Numbered from the stretch's first letter, positions 26,017-35,229 are shown. The stretch: 64,000 bases of DNA from Chloroflexota bacterium (GCA_016219275.1 JACRBM010000023.1:16293-80292); one strand, 5' to 3'. Notes: generated by a model from the sequence alone, not told the origin. Made by a program: numbers and translations.

Positions 26017-26952
26017 TTACCCGATCACGCGCAGACGTTTGGGCAAGATGTGAATATCCAAGCGATCTACTGCATCGAACCAAATCTCGCCGTCGGTCTC
26101 GAACTCGAATGGCTTGGCGCTTTCGACGATGACGCGCGCCGAGCGCGCCACCTTGACGCGCGGGTCGGTGATGTGGGTGCCCTTCATCACTTTGGGAATG
26201 AGCGAGAGAATCCCCGCGCGTCCCAGCCCGTCCGCGACCGTTACGTCGAATAGACCATCGTCGGGTTGCGCGTTCGGCGACATCCAAAATCCGCCGCCGA
26301 TGCAACGACCATTGCCGACCGTGATGAGCGTGCTCGTCTGGTTGATCGTTCGGTCGTCGAGTGTCAGTTTCAGATCGTCAATCGCGAATTTGATCAGCGT
26401 CTTGAAAATCGCGGCGAGGTACATCGCGGTGCTGGTAAGCTGGGGAAAGGAGTGCGCGTGTTTGTTGGCTTGCGCGGCAAAGCCCGTGTCGAGTGCGTTG
26501 AGAAAATAGCGACTCGCCGATTCGGTGCCGCGCGATGCCGTGACCTGGCATACGTCCACGAGACGCGGCGCGCTGTTGAGCAGATTCTGCACGGCGGTCT
26601 GCCAATTCGGTTGCGGCGAACTGGGAGTGCGCGGCGCGGGAAACATTTTCGCAAAATCGTTGCCCGACCCGATGGGAATAATGCCGAGCGTGCCGGCGGT
26701 GCCGTCGCCCGCGGCGCGCATCAAGCCGTTGACGACCTCGTTCGTCGTGCCGTCGCCGCCGACCGCGATAACGTTGACGTAGCCGTCGCGTTTCGCGTCG
26801 TGCGCGAACTGAATCGCTTGCAACGGACCGGTCGTGCGCGCAAGATCGAACGCCATGCCGCCCGCGCGTAACGCGGCTTCGATAGAGAGCCAGACCCGCG
26901 CGCCTTTGTCGTTGGCGGAATGGGGATTGAGGATGATACAAGTCTTGTCCAT
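26017..26952 (-). CDS. Diacylglycerol/lipid kinase (YegS/DagK family)
   Basis: A 311-residue lipid kinase with the nucleotide-binding motif AVGGDGTTNEVVNGL (about 80-94), the PIGSGNDFAKMF motif that follows it in the family, and a C-terminal GLFDVTVAD..EFETDGE segment. It would phosphorylate diacylglycerol or a related lipid for phospholipid recycling. The start has AGGAGA upstream. Confidence 0.93.
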   Translation of the reverse strand: MDKTCIILNPHSANDKGARVWLSIEAALRAGGMAFDLARTTGPLQAIQFAHDAKRDGYVNVIAVGGDGTTNEVVNGLMRAAGDGTAGTLGIIPIGSGNDFAKMFPAPRTPSSPQPNWQTAVQNLLNSAPRLVDVCQVTASRGTESASRYFLNALDTGFAAQANKHAHSFPQLTSTAMYLAAIFKTLIKFAIDDLKLTLDDRTINQTSTLITVGNGRCIGGGFWMSPNAQPDDGLFDVTVADGLGRAGILSLIPKVMKGTHITDPRVKVARSARVIVESAKPFEFETDGEIWFDAVDRLDIHILPKRLRVIG

Positions 26953-27000
26953 GATTTCTCCTATTCAGTTACAACCCCGTTGTCGGGCACGCGTTGCGCG

Positions 27001-27435
27001 TTATTCCAACTGAATGCGTACGATCACGCGATTCTGCGCGAATGGCGCGAGCGAATTCGCGTCGGGCGCTTGACCGACCGCGAGCCGGAACGCGCGGCGA
27101 AACATCGGCGAATGTTCGACGAGCACGCACAAACCGGCGATGACGGACACATTATCTTCGAATACCTGGGCGTGCCCGGTCATTGGCTTGCCTTTGACCC
27201 ACACGCGCACCGGCGCGCCGCCGCGTAGATTTTTCCACCACGACCGCGCGGTGCGGCTAGTGAACACGAGTGTGTTGTCATCGCGCACGTAATTGACCGG
27301 CGTGCTGAATGTCTTGCCCGATTTTTTGCCGGCGAATTCGACGAGCATCGTATCGCGGCTGAGGATGCCGTGCAGAGACGACTGCAAGAGGGAGCGGTTG
27401 ATCGCGTTGAAGAATTGCATAAACCAGTTTGACAT
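27001..27435 (-). CDS. Deazaflavin-dependent nitroreductase family (DDN-like) protein
   Basis: A 144-residue split-barrel protein with TMLVEFAGKKSGKTFSTPVNYVRDDNTLVFTSR and WWKNLRGGAPVRVWVKGK, typical of the F420-dependent DDN/Rv3547-like group. It likely binds F420 or a flavin; the substrate is unknown. Short for the family only at the N-terminus. Confidence 0.85.
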   Translation of the reverse strand: MSNWFMQFFNAINRSLLQSSLHGILSRDTMLVEFAGKKSGKTFSTPVNYVRDDNTLVFTSRTARSWWKNLRGGAPVRVWVKGKPMTGHAQVFEDNVSVIAGLCVLVEHSPMFRRAFRLAVGQAPDANSLAPFAQNRVIVRIQLE

Positions 27436-27472
27436 AGAGTTCCTTCGCGATTGAATCTGGTCAACTGCGCTT

Positions 27473-28552
27473 TCAGGGAACGCTCAGACCTAGCCGTTTT
27501 GCAAAACTTTTAACCCACTCGCGTTGCGCGCCAAACTCCGCGCCGCCGAGGGTTGCTTGGACGACCGGGCGCGTGTGCCAGTCCCATGCCCATTCGATCC
27601 AGAGTATGCCATCCAATTTACCGCGCGCTTGCAAATCGGACGACCAAAGGAGGTCCGCCATTTGCTGTAATTCATCGGGCTTGGGCATATAGTACCACGA
27701 GTTTTCATCTGTGGGAATGCGCGTGGTCGCGCCGAATACTTGCGCGTTTGTCCAGAGCTGCGCTCTGGGGTCTTCGCGCTTGATGACGGCGCGCGCGCTC
27801 CGTTGTTGGGCGAGCAAATCATCGCGGCGGAAACGGTTGCCATCGCCAGTATTGCGAAACTCGCTAGCGCTGATGACGCAAATATCGCACTGACCACTTT
27901 TGAAAGTAAAGTTGGGATTGTTTTCCGTTTCGGCTCGAGCGAGCGATTTGTTGAACGTGACCATCACGCGCACATTTGGCGCGAGGTCTTTGACCTGGCG
28001 ATACAACGCGCGCAAACGTTCGGTTGAAATGACGCCATTGAATTTTGGATTGTATGGATCGTCTATAATCGCGAACGCGTACAGCGAAGGTTGCGTTTGC
28101 GCCGCACGGAGAAACGCTTCGTTGATGCCCAGGTCAAAGCGCGACTCTTTCCACACAGGAGGCGCATTGTTGAACGTGGCGATCACCGCGAGATTATCCT
28201 GTTCCGCCGCTTGGAGATACGCGAGCCAGTCGTACGCGTTCGTCGTCGGCGCGAACGATTGTGCGACCGCGTTAAAGCCCAATGCCTTGAGCGCGCTAAA
28301 TTGGAGACGTATCCCGCCGATGTTCGCGGCGTTCGCGCGATCCATCGGCACGGGCATCGCGGCGACGAAAGGAAATCCTGGCACGATCGGGCGATGTGTG
28401 GGCGAGGGCGAAGGCAACGGCAAGGTTGGCGCGACCGGCACGAGCGAAACTGTCGGCGCGGGGACGCGCGTGACCGGGCGCGGGGTTGCTTCGGTGCACG
28501 ACACCAGCGCGAGTAGTGCGATCATGCAGAGCGCGATGACGAATTTACGCAC
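27473..28552 (-). CDS. Lipoprotein with TIM-barrel-like domain, c-di-GMP riboswitch controlled
   Basis: A 359-residue secreted protein with lipobox ALVSC (Cys19), a Pro/Thr/Val linker to about residue 65, then a domain that looks like a (beta/alpha)8 glycoside-hydrolase-like fold (ALGFNAVAQSFAP, NLAVIATFNNAP, SLYAFAIIDDPYNPKF, VRVMVTFNKS, LDGILWIEWAWDWHTRP). No exact family or catalytic pair is recognised. The start is a GTG with GAGGA just upstream. The leader carries a c-di-GMP-I aptamer and terminator (28565-28748), so the protein probably belongs to a surface or lifestyle switch. Confidence 0.75.
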   Translation of the reverse strand: MRKFVIALCMIALLALVSCTEATPRPVTRVPAPTVSLVPVAPTLPLPSPSPTHRPIVPGFPFVAAMPVPMDRANAANIGGIRLQFSALKALGFNAVAQSFAPTTNAYDWLAYLQAAEQDNLAVIATFNNAPPVWKESRFDLGINEAFLRAAQTQPSLYAFAIIDDPYNPKFNGVISTERLRALYRQVKDLAPNVRVMVTFNKSLARAETENNPNFTFKSGQCDICVISASEFRNTGDGNRFRRDDLLAQQRSARAVIKREDPRAQLWTNAQVFGATTRIPTDENSWYYMPKPDELQQMADLLWSSDLQARGKLDGILWIEWAWDWHTRPVVQATLGGAEFGAQREWVKSFAKRLGLSVP

Positions 28553-28564
28553 GAGTCCTCACAT

Positions 28565-28593
28565 AAAAAACCTGTCCACCGACAGGGGACAGG
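28565..28593 (-). terminator. Riboswitch terminator (expression platform)
   Basis: On the minus strand CCTGTCC and GGACAGG form a stem followed by TTTTTT; an alternative pairing CCTGTC / GACAGG overlaps it. The U-run ends 12 bases before the GTG start at 28552, so the structure decides whether the gene is transcribed, and read-through exposes the GAGGA ribosome-binding site. Confidence 0.85.
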
Positions 28594-28649
28594 CAATTCT
28601 AAAAATATGTGTAGAGGACGCTGTGCCAAGCCATGTCTGGCGCGGTCAG

Positions 28650-28748
28650 GCGTCTTGCCACTTCGGTAGCCCGGCGACCCGGCTCGCGATGCGAGTGGAG
28701 GGTCCGTAGCTTTGCGTCCCTGCCTTTCGACGGGTTTGCCTTTGTCGG
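28650..28748 (-). promoter_or_regulatory. c-di-GMP-I (GEMM) riboswitch aptamer
   Basis: Reading on the minus strand, the conserved blocks occur in order: GGCAAACC, CGAAAGG (the GNRA tetraloop of P2), GGGACGCAAAGCTACGG, a variable hairpin CTCGCATCGCGAG, then CCGGGTCGCCGGGCTACCG. These match the known c-di-GMP-I aptamer: CAAAGC carrying the junction bases, and the P3 tetraloop receptor partner. It is oriented toward the lipoprotein gene at 27473-28552 and lies between it and etfA. Confidence 0.92.
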
Positions 28749-28812
28749 TCTACAGATTATTTTATCGAACCTGTGCGTACCTGCAATAGCCCTTGTGGCG
28801 GGTTTCGACAAG

Positions 28813-28845
28813 CAAGCCCGTCCCAGCATAACTGAGACGGGCTTG
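28813..28845 (-). terminator. Hairpin after etfA
   Basis: A perfect 10-base stem CAAGCCCGTC / GACGGGCTTG lies a few bases past the etfA stop and upstream of the riboswitch. No U-run, so a 3'-end stabilising hairpin is equally possible. Confidence 0.55.
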
Positions 28846-28856
28846 GTTCATCTAGA

Positions 28857-29843
28857 TTATTTTTCTGCCAAGACTTTTTTCAATTCCTCGTTCAAAACCG
28901 GAAGCACCTGGAACAAATCGCCGACGATTCCATAATCGGCAACCTGGAAAATGGGCGCATCCGGATCTTTGTTGATCGCGACGATTACTTTGGAGGACGA
29001 CATGCCAGCCAGGTGCTGAATCGCGCCGGAAATTCCGGCGGCGATGTACAACTGCGGCGCGACCGTCTTGCCGGTCTGACCGACCTGGGTGCTGTAATCA
29101 ATCCAGCCCGCGTCCACCGCCGCGCGCGACGCGCCAACCGCCGCGCCCAACGTGTTCGCGAGTTGCTTGACGATTTCAAAGCCCTCAGTGTTCTTGACGC
29201 CGCGTCCACCGGACACGACGACCTTGGCTTCTGCGAGGTCAACCGCGACCGATTCCTTCATGACCTTTTCGACGACGCGTGCGCGCGGCGCGGGCAAACT
29301 CACCGCGACATTTTCGATCGGCGCGGTAGACGCATTCGTTGACGCTGGCGCGGGTGGAAAGATATTCGGTCGAACGCTCAACATGACTGGCAATGCCTTG
29401 GCTTTCACGGTTGCCATCGCCTTGCCCGCGTAAATCGGACGCGTCATCATCAGCGCGCCGTTCTCGATTTTGACGCCGACGCAATCCGTGACGAGACCCC
29501 AACCCAGTCGCGCGGCAACACGTGAACCCAGCTCTTTGCCAAAGCCGGTTGCGCCAAACAACACGATGCTGGGGGCGATTTTGCGAATGATTTCGGTCAG
29601 CGCGGTCGTGTACGTTTCCGGCGCAAACAGCGCGAGCGCCGAATCATCCACCGCGTACACGTGCGCGATACCGGTCGTCGCGAGCGCCTGCGCGTTCGCA
29701 GCGACGTTGCTGCCGATGATTGCCGCGTCCACCGCGCCGCCTAACGCGTGCGCGAGTTCGTTCGCGACGGTGATCAATTCAAACGAGACTTTGCGGAGCG
29801 CGCCTTCGCGCTCTTCGGGAACGATTAGAATCTGGTTTGCCAT
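28857..29843 (-). CDS. etfA: Electron transfer flavoprotein, alpha subunit
   Basis: A 328-residue ETF alpha subunit. The C-terminal FAD domain has VVSGGRGVKNTEGFEIV, SRAAVDAGWIDYSTQVGQTGKTV and GISGAIQHLAGMSSSKVIVAIN, the classical FAD/ETFA signature. It forms a heterodimer with EtfB and shuttles electrons from acyl-CoA or other dehydrogenases to the quinone pool or a bifurcating partner. One base separates it from the etfB stop. Confidence 0.97.
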   Translation of the reverse strand: MANQILIVPEEREGALRKVSFELITVANELAHALGGAVDAAIIGSNVAANAQALATTGIAHVYAVDDSALALFAPETYTTALTEIIRKIAPSIVLFGATGFGKELGSRVAARLGWGLVTDCVGVKIENGALMMTRPIYAGKAMATVKAKALPVMLSVRPNIFPPAPASTNASTAPIENVAVSLPAPRARVVEKVMKESVAVDLAEAKVVVSGGRGVKNTEGFEIVKQLANTLGAAVGASRAAVDAGWIDYSTQVGQTGKTVAPQLYIAAGISGAIQHLAGMSSSKVIVAINKDPDAPIFQVADYGIVGDLFQVLPVLNEELKKVLAEK

Positions 29844-29844
29844 T

Positions 29845-30621
29845 TCAAATCACCTTCGCTTCTTCGCGCAAGAGACGCGCCAATTCCTTCGCCGCGGTCG
29901 CGGCGTCGCCGGCAATCTTTTTGCCGGGCGGGCGCGCGGGCGGCGGGTCCACGCGCACGATCTCGACCTTGGCGTTCAACGACCCTGGGTCAATCCCCAG
30001 GTTCGCCGCTTTCCAATCGGCGATCGGTTTTTTCTTCGCGCCCATAATGCCTTTGAGCGAAGGATAACGCGGCTCGTTCAATCCTTGTTGCGCGGTGATG
30101 AGCGCGGGCAAACTCGTCTCGGCGACATCGCGATCGCCGTCCACTTCGCGCAGACAGCGCGCCGATTTCTTGTCGTCGCTCAAATCGAGTTTGATCACCG
30201 AGTTGACGTGGGGCAGATCGAGGAGTTCGGCGACGCGCAACGCGACCTGGGCGTTGTCTTCGTCCACCGCTTGCTTGCCGGCAAGTACCAGATCGTACTG
30301 CATCTTTTTCAACGCGGCGGCAAGCACGACCGCGGTGGTCGTCGCATCGCCGTTGAGGAACGCGGGATCGTTGAGATGCACCGCGTCGTCCGCGCCGAGC
30401 GCGAGACCTTTGCGAATCGTCTCTTTCGCTTCTTCCGGTCCCAGGCAAAGCAACGTCACTTTACCGGTGTGCTTTTCGATCAATCGCAGGGCTTCTTCGA
30501 CGGCGTACTCGTCGTACGGACTGATGATCCATGCAATGCCATCCGTCGCGATTTTACCGTCTTTGATTTGGATGCGCGTTTCTGTGTCGGGGACGCGCTT
30601 GATCAGAACCACAATGTTCAT
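29845..30621 (-). CDS. etfB: Electron transfer flavoprotein, beta subunit
   Basis: A 258-residue ETF beta subunit: MNIVVLIKRVPDTETRIQI at the N-terminus, AVEEALRLIEKHTGKVTLLCLGPEEAKETIRKGLALGADDAVHL and the recognition loop VDEDNAQVALRVAELLDLPHV. It binds AMP or a second FAD. AAGGAG precedes the ATG. It lies 29 bases after the single-TM protein gene. Confidence 0.97.
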   Translation of the reverse strand: MNIVVLIKRVPDTETRIQIKDGKIATDGIAWIISPYDEYAVEEALRLIEKHTGKVTLLCLGPEEAKETIRKGLALGADDAVHLNDPAFLNGDATTTAVVLAAALKKMQYDLVLAGKQAVDEDNAQVALRVAELLDLPHVNSVIKLDLSDDKKSARCLREVDGDRDVAETSLPALITAQQGLNEPRYPSLKGIMGAKKKPIADWKAANLGIDPGSLNAKVEIVRVDPPPARPPGKKIAGDAATAAKELARLLREEAKVI

Positions 30622-30650
30622 CAGCCATTCTCCTTACGCGCAATGTACAG

Positions 30651-31229
30651 TTAGCGTGGGCTAGGTTTCGCCATCGTTTCCGGCGGCGGAGGTTCGTTCG
30701 GAAGTGCGAGCGGAGCAACCTCACTTGCTTGAACGGGTGCAGGGTCAGTAGGTGGTTTTGCGGGCGGCGCGTCGACTTGCTTTGCCGGCGATGGTTCGCT
30801 CGGTGTCGGCGCAGGAGACGCGAAAGTGGTATTGCTTGGAACTGCCTCGGTTCGGGGTTTGGGCGCACGTTCTGTCGCGCGCGGTGGCGGCGGGACGATT
30901 TTTGAAGACGCCTTCTCGGCTTTGAGAGGTGTCGCGGGCTTGACCGGCTGAGGATGCGCCGTTTCGATTTTGAGTGGCGTCTCGGGTTTGATCGGTTGGA
31001 CTGTTGTCGTTTCAGTCTTGGGCGTCGCCGCTTTGATCGGCTGAACTGCTGCCGGTTCGGTCTTTGGCGTTACGAGTTCGACGGGCTGGGGCGCGGCAAC
31101 CTCGGTTGACGCGGTCGCTGTTCGACGCGCGTCGCGACGATAAACCCAATCCATGATAAAGAGTACGATGAAGGTGGTGATGAGCGACACAACTCCGCCG
31201 CCCAAAACGAGAATAAAGTCACGGCTCAT
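30651..31229 (-). CDS. Single-TM protein with Pro/Thr/Lys repeat tail
   Basis: A 192-residue protein. One TM segment lies at residues 5-25 (FILVLGGGVVSLITTFIVLFI), followed by YRRDARR and a long disordered tail of repeats such as VTPKTEPAAVQPIKA. The tail contains no recognisable domain. It may be an envelope spacer. The start ATG 31229 (MSRDF) is chosen because the upstream part of the open frame is not protein-like and AGAGGA lies upstream. It is in the same direction as etfBA. Confidence 0.6.
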   Translation of the reverse strand: MSRDFILVLGGGVVSLITTFIVLFIMDWVYRRDARRTATASTEVAAPQPVELVTPKTEPAAVQPIKAATPKTETTTVQPIKPETPLKIETAHPQPVKPATPLKAEKASSKIVPPPPRATERAPKPRTEAVPSNTTFASPAPTPSEPSPAKQVDAPPAKPPTDPAPVQASEVAPLALPNEPPPPETMAKPSPR

Positions 31230-31580
31230 ACGAAATTCTATCCTCTGGTCATGCTGGTCGAATGATCCAGTGTTGATTTCACGCAATCCACCGCGCGGCA
31301 TCGTGCGCGTTAACGATGATGGAAACAAATCACGAGTGCGGGGGATGTTGGATTTCATTCTACGTCTTTTGCGGATTGTGTCAAATCATTCGACGCTGGA
31401 CGCCAAACACACGCGAGCACGGCGGATTTGCCGCAATCGCGCCGACCGAGTAAAATCGAACCAAACCTGTTGCGTAGTGATGATACCTTCGCCAATCAAA
31501 ATACGCGCGCGAAATCGTGGGGCAATTTTCCAAATTGCCAAACAAATCCGTATTCGGCGAAGATATTGTAGTGAGGAAGC
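31230..31580. other. 351-base divergent intergenic region
   Basis: It separates the minus-strand etf group from the plus-strand catabolic region and should hold promoters for both. A perfect 19-base palindrome GGCAATTTTCCAAATTGCC (31522-31540) lies about 40 bases before the enolase-family start and is a candidate operator. No clear -35/-10 pair was recognised. Confidence 0.5.
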
Positions 31581-32969
31581 ATGTTCAATTCGGATGTTCG
31601 CATTCTGGAGATCGAACCGTACTTTGCAAACGAAAAAGCCCGCGAGCCATTAAAGTTCGGGGCGTCGGTGATGGACGTGGTCACGTTCTGCCACGTCCGC
31701 GTGCGCGTCGAGAACCGGCGCGGTCAAGTCGCGGACGGTTGGGGCGCAATTTTTCTTTCCGATTTTTGGGCGTTCCCGACGCCGCGTATTCCGCACGAAA
31801 CGCGCGATCACGTGATGCGTCGCGTGACGCAAGAAATTTGCGAACGCTTTGCCGAATACAAAGAGTTCGCGCACCCGCTTGATATTTTTTGGAGCATCGA
31901 GCCGGAATTGCAAACGATCAACGCGCGCGTCTGTGCCGAGATGCAATTGCCGGAAACGATGCCGTTTCTCGGCGCGCTCGTCTGCGCGTCGCCGGTGGAC
32001 GCCGCGCTTCACGACGCGTTCGGCAATGTGAACGGCATTTCGAGTTATGAGGGGTACGGACGCGATTTTGTCGCGCACGATCTCAGCGCATTCCTGGGTG
32101 ACGCATTTCGGGGACGCTACCTGAGCGAATTTGTGCGCGATGAATTTTCGCCGACGGTCCCGGTCTTTCATCTCGTCGGCGGACTCGACAAACTGCGCGC
32201 GAGCGAGGTGAGCGAAAGCGCGCCGCGCGATGGTCGCCCGAATTCGCTCGACGCGTGGATCGAGCAAGATGGCGTTTACTGCCTCAAAGTGAAATTGCGC
32301 GGGACGGATCTCGCGTGGGATGTGGCGCGAACGATTGAGGTGTATCGCATCGCGAGCGAAATTTTGATGCGACGAGATCAAAGGGAATTGCACTTGTCGG
32401 CGGACACGAACGAGCAGTGCGAATCGCCCGCGTACATTGTCGAGTATCTGCATCATTTGCGCGAACAAGAACCGCGCGCGTACGCCGCGCTCCTCTACGT
32501 CGAACAACCGACCGAACGCGATTTGACCGCGCATCGGTTCGACATGCGCGCGATTGCCGCGCTCAAGCCAGTCATCTTGGACGAGAGTCTGACCGGTTTT
32601 GCGGAGATGGACATGGCATTGCAACTTGGGTGGTCGGGTGTCGCGCTCAAAACGTGCAAATGCCACTCGATGGCTCTGCTCACCGCCGCGCGCTGTTCGG
32701 TCGCGAATATTCCGTACACGGTCCAGGACTTGACAAACCCAGGTTTGTCTCTGCTTCATTCGGTTGGACTCGGCGCGCGGCTCTCGCCATTGATGGGCGT
32801 TGAGGCGAACTCGCGCCAGTACTATCCGGACACGTCGCGCCCCGAAGCCACTGTGCACTCGGAAATCGTGAACCTGCATTATGGCGTCGCGCACACTGGT
32901 TCGTTGCGCGGGACGGGATTGGGCTATCGAGTCAACGAAATCAAACGAGACATTTTTTCAAAAGGATGA
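31581..32969 (+). CDS. Enolase-superfamily (mandelate racemase/muconate lactonizing type) protein
   Basis: A 462-residue enolase-superfamily member, longer than the usual 350-400. Metal-ligand strands are visible as LHLSADTNE (Asp), LLYVEQPT (Glu) and PVILDESL (Asp/Glu). The catalytic Lys on the second strand is suggested by YCLKVKLRG (K-x-K). It probably dehydrates or epimerises a sugar acid. It opens the catabolic region. ATG with GAGGAAG upstream. The 3' end merges with a palindrome at 32964-33033. Confidence 0.85.
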   Translation: MFNSDVRILEIEPYFANEKAREPLKFGASVMDVVTFCHVRVRVENRRGQVADGWGAIFLSDFWAFPTPRIPHETRDHVMRRVTQEICERFAEYKEFAHPLDIFWSIEPELQTINARVCAEMQLPETMPFLGALVCASPVDAALHDAFGNVNGISSYEGYGRDFVAHDLSAFLGDAFRGRYLSEFVRDEFSPTVPVFHLVGGLDKLRASEVSESAPRDGRPNSLDAWIEQDGVYCLKVKLRGTDLAWDVARTIEVYRIASEILMRRDQRELHLSADTNEQCESPAYIVEYLHHLREQEPRAYAALLYVEQPTERDLTAHRFDMRAIAALKPVILDESLTGFAEMDMALQLGWSGVALKTCKCHSMALLTAARCSVANIPYTVQDLTNPGLSLLHSVGLGARLSPLMGVEANSRQYYPDTSRPEATVHSEIVNLHYGVAHTGSLRGTGLGYRVNEIKRDIFSKG

Positions 32970-33033
32970 AGGCGGAGGGATGAAGAATGAATTTTTTCAT
33001 CCTTCATCCCTCACGCGAAGCGTTCATCCTTCA
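32964..33033. repeat. Palindrome with GGATGAA units
   Basis: The left arm contains GGATGAAGGCGGAGGGATGA, the right arm TTCATCCTTCATCCCTCA and a further TTCATCC. It begins at the stop of the preceding gene and ends 10 bases before the next start, adjacent to the ribosome-binding site AGGAG. Confidence 0.8.
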
Positions 33034-33042
33034 GGAGTCACG

Positions 33043-34047
33043 ATGAATACTAAACAACGCTTTCTCAACGCGATGAATCGCCTGCCCGTTGATCGTCCGC
33101 CGGTTGCGAGTGTGGTTACGGCAGTGACGGTCGGGATGATGGACAAGGTCGGCATCCATTGGCCCCAGGCGCATAGCGATGCGAACCAACTCGCGACGCT
33201 CGCGGCGACGGTGTGGGAACAATCGCGGATCGAGTGCATCAAACTGCCATTCGATATGAACGTCGAAATCGAAGCCATCGGCGCGCCGATTGATTACGGG
33301 AGCGTGGATATTTTGCCGATGGAGGCGACGAACATGTACGATCATCCCGATCAACTCGTCATCCCGGACGATTGGATGAAGCGCGGGCGTGTGCCGGTCG
33401 TACTCGACGCGATTAGCCAACTTCGCAAGCGGTACGACAACGAGGTCGCGATTGTCACGTCCATCGTTGGACCATTTTCGATGGCGGGCAAGTTGTTTGG
33501 CTTTGGCAACTTTTTTATCTGGCTCGTCGAGAATCCAGAGTTCGTGCATCAAGCGATGGCGAAGCTGAACGACCTCGCGATGCAATACGCGCGGATGCAG
33601 GTCGAAGCCGGCGCGGACACGATCACGATTGGTGAGGCGAGTTGCTCCGGCGATCTCGTGTCGCCGCAGGTGTACGCAGAATTCATCATGCCGTACCATC
33701 AGAAATTGTGTCCCAGCATACCCGCGCCAAACCTCTTGCACATTTGCGGCAAGTCCACGCGCCACTTGCCGTTCATCGCGCAGACCGGCGCAACCGCATA
33801 CAACTTTGACGAAGGTGTGGACATTGCCAAGGCGCGCGAGCACATGCACGGCAAGATGGCGCTCATCGGTTATGTGCCGACCGTCAAAACATTTCTCGAT
33901 GGTACGCCAGACGATGTGTACCAAATGTCAATGCAGTGTCTCGAAAATGGTGTGGACATTCTCGCGCCCGGTTGCTCGATGCCGCCGCACACGACGTTCG
34001 AAAATATCGCGGCGATGGTGCGCGCGGCGGACGATTGGGCGAAATGA
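33043..34047 (+). CDS. Uroporphyrinogen-decarboxylase-fold methyltransferase (MtaA/MtbA-like)
   Basis: A 334-residue protein of the UroD/methylcobalamin:CoM methyltransferase superfamily. The zinc site expected for the methyltransferase branch is present: HxC in LLHICGKS and a C-terminal Cys in LAPGCSMPP. Residues TIGEASCSGDLVSPQVYAEFIMPYHQKL and GALIG-like MALIGYVPTVKTFLDGT are typical. It probably moves a methyl group to or from a corrinoid or thiol. No corrinoid protein is encoded nearby. ATG 33043 follows AGGAG; upstream codons of the open frame are repeat-derived. Confidence 0.88.
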   Translation: MNTKQRFLNAMNRLPVDRPPVASVVTAVTVGMMDKVGIHWPQAHSDANQLATLAATVWEQSRIECIKLPFDMNVEIEAIGAPIDYGSVDILPMEATNMYDHPDQLVIPDDWMKRGRVPVVLDAISQLRKRYDNEVAIVTSIVGPFSMAGKLFGFGNFFIWLVENPEFVHQAMAKLNDLAMQYARMQVEAGADTITIGEASCSGDLVSPQVYAEFIMPYHQKLCPSIPAPNLLHICGKSTRHLPFIAQTGATAYNFDEGVDIAKAREHMHGKMALIGYVPTVKTFLDGTPDDVYQMSMQCLENGVDILAPGCSMPPHTTFENIAAMVRAADDWAK

Positions 34048-34051
34048 AAAT

Positions 34052-34102
34052 AACCACAGAGTTCACGAATTTCACAGATTGTTTTTTCTGTGAAATCCGT
34101 GG
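34052..34102. repeat. Palindrome with CACGAATTTCACAGA arms
   Basis: CACGAATTTCACAGA (34064) and TCTGTGAAATCCGTGG (34087) pair with one mismatch. It lies 21 bases before the GTG start of the next gene. Confidence 0.75.
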
Positions 34103-34122
34103 TTTGTTTTTGGAGTGTACGT

Positions 34123-35229
34123 GTGGGTAAAATTGTGCGCGTGGATGTCGCGCGTTTTGATTACGCACTGGTTGGCGAGTTCAAATTCTTCAAGACGCCT
34201 TCTCGTCCCTCGGTGCTCGTGCGGTTGATGGACGAGAACGGCGTGCAGGGCTGGGGGCAGTCCGTCCCAGTCGAATCGTGGACGTACGAAACGCCGGAGA
34301 CGGTCGAGACGACGCTGCGAAATTATCTCGCGCCCGCAATCCTGGGTGCCGACCCAGCCGACCTCGCTGACATTCACGCGCGGATGAATCGCACAATCAC
34401 GTCCGCTTTCTCGGTCGGGCAACCGTTGTGCAAAGCCGCGATTGATCTCGCGTGCTACGATTTGTGGGGCAAGCAGACGAATCGCAGTGCGTCCGATCTG
34501 CTCGGCGGTGCGAAGCAAGCGCAGATGAAGTTGAGTTGGACGATTCAATCTCCAACCATCGCAGGCATCGAACAGCAACTCGAACAAGGTCGCGCACTGG
34601 GTTACGATAGTTTCAACGTCAAACTCGGCGCGCCGCAATCGCCCGAGTACGATCTCGAAATCGTTCGCCAGGTGTGCGCGGTCGCGCCGAACGGTTTTCA
34701 CTGGGCAGATGCGAACACGCATTACGATCTCGACACCGCGCTCGCCCTCGCGCCTAAACTCGCGGACGCCGGTTTGCGCGCGCTCGAATCACCGTTGCCG
34801 GCGACGCGGTTTCGCGATTATCAGCGATTGCGGAAGCAAGGCGCGTTACCGATTCTGATGGACGAAGGCATCATCGCGCCGGACGAGACCGCCGAGTTCA
34901 TCGCGCTTGGTATGATGGACGGTATCGCGATGAAGGTCGCGCGGTGCGGCGGATTGTGGAACGCGTCGCGCGTTGTCAATCTGCTTCAAGAAAACGGACT
35001 GTTGATTTTCGCGTCCGGCTTGTGCGATCCGGATTTATCGCTCGCGGCGTCGTTGCATTTGTTCGCGTGGGCGAACGTGACGACACCGCTCGCGTTGAAC
35101 GGACCCGAGTACCTCGCGGGGCGGGGTACGACCGATGCGCGCTGGCGCGCGGAACGCAATCAAATTCGCGTGCCGACTGGCGCGGGGTTGGGGATTGTTC
35201 CACCCGGTAGGGGCGAGGCATTCGCCTAA
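34123..35229 (+). CDS. Enolase-superfamily (MR/MLE) dehydratase or racemase
   Basis: A 368-residue enolase-superfamily enzyme. Landmarks: N-terminal capping domain with VLVRLMDENGVQGWGQ, second-strand FNVKLG, metal ligands WADANTH (Asp), ALESPLP (Glu) and LMDEG (Asp/Glu), and a Lys in AMKVARCGG opposite, as in proline-derivative or sugar-acid enzymes. The GTG at 34123 has GGAG seven bases upstream and replaces the longer frame that reads through a palindrome. The last residues (GRGEAFA) are encoded by the left arm of the palindrome at 35208-35307. Confidence 0.87.
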   Translation: MGKIVRVDVARFDYALVGEFKFFKTPSRPSVLVRLMDENGVQGWGQSVPVESWTYETPETVETTLRNYLAPAILGADPADLADIHARMNRTITSAFSVGQPLCKAAIDLACYDLWGKQTNRSASDLLGGAKQAQMKLSWTIQSPTIAGIEQQLEQGRALGYDSFNVKLGAPQSPEYDLEIVRQVCAVAPNGFHWADANTHYDLDTALALAPKLADAGLRALESPLPATRFRDYQRLRKQGALPILMDEGIIAPDETAEFIALGMMDGIAMKVARCGGLWNASRVVNLLQENGLLIFASGLCDPDLSLAASLHLFAWANVTTPLALNGPEYLAGRGTTDARWRAERNQIRVPTGAGLGIVPPGRGEAFA

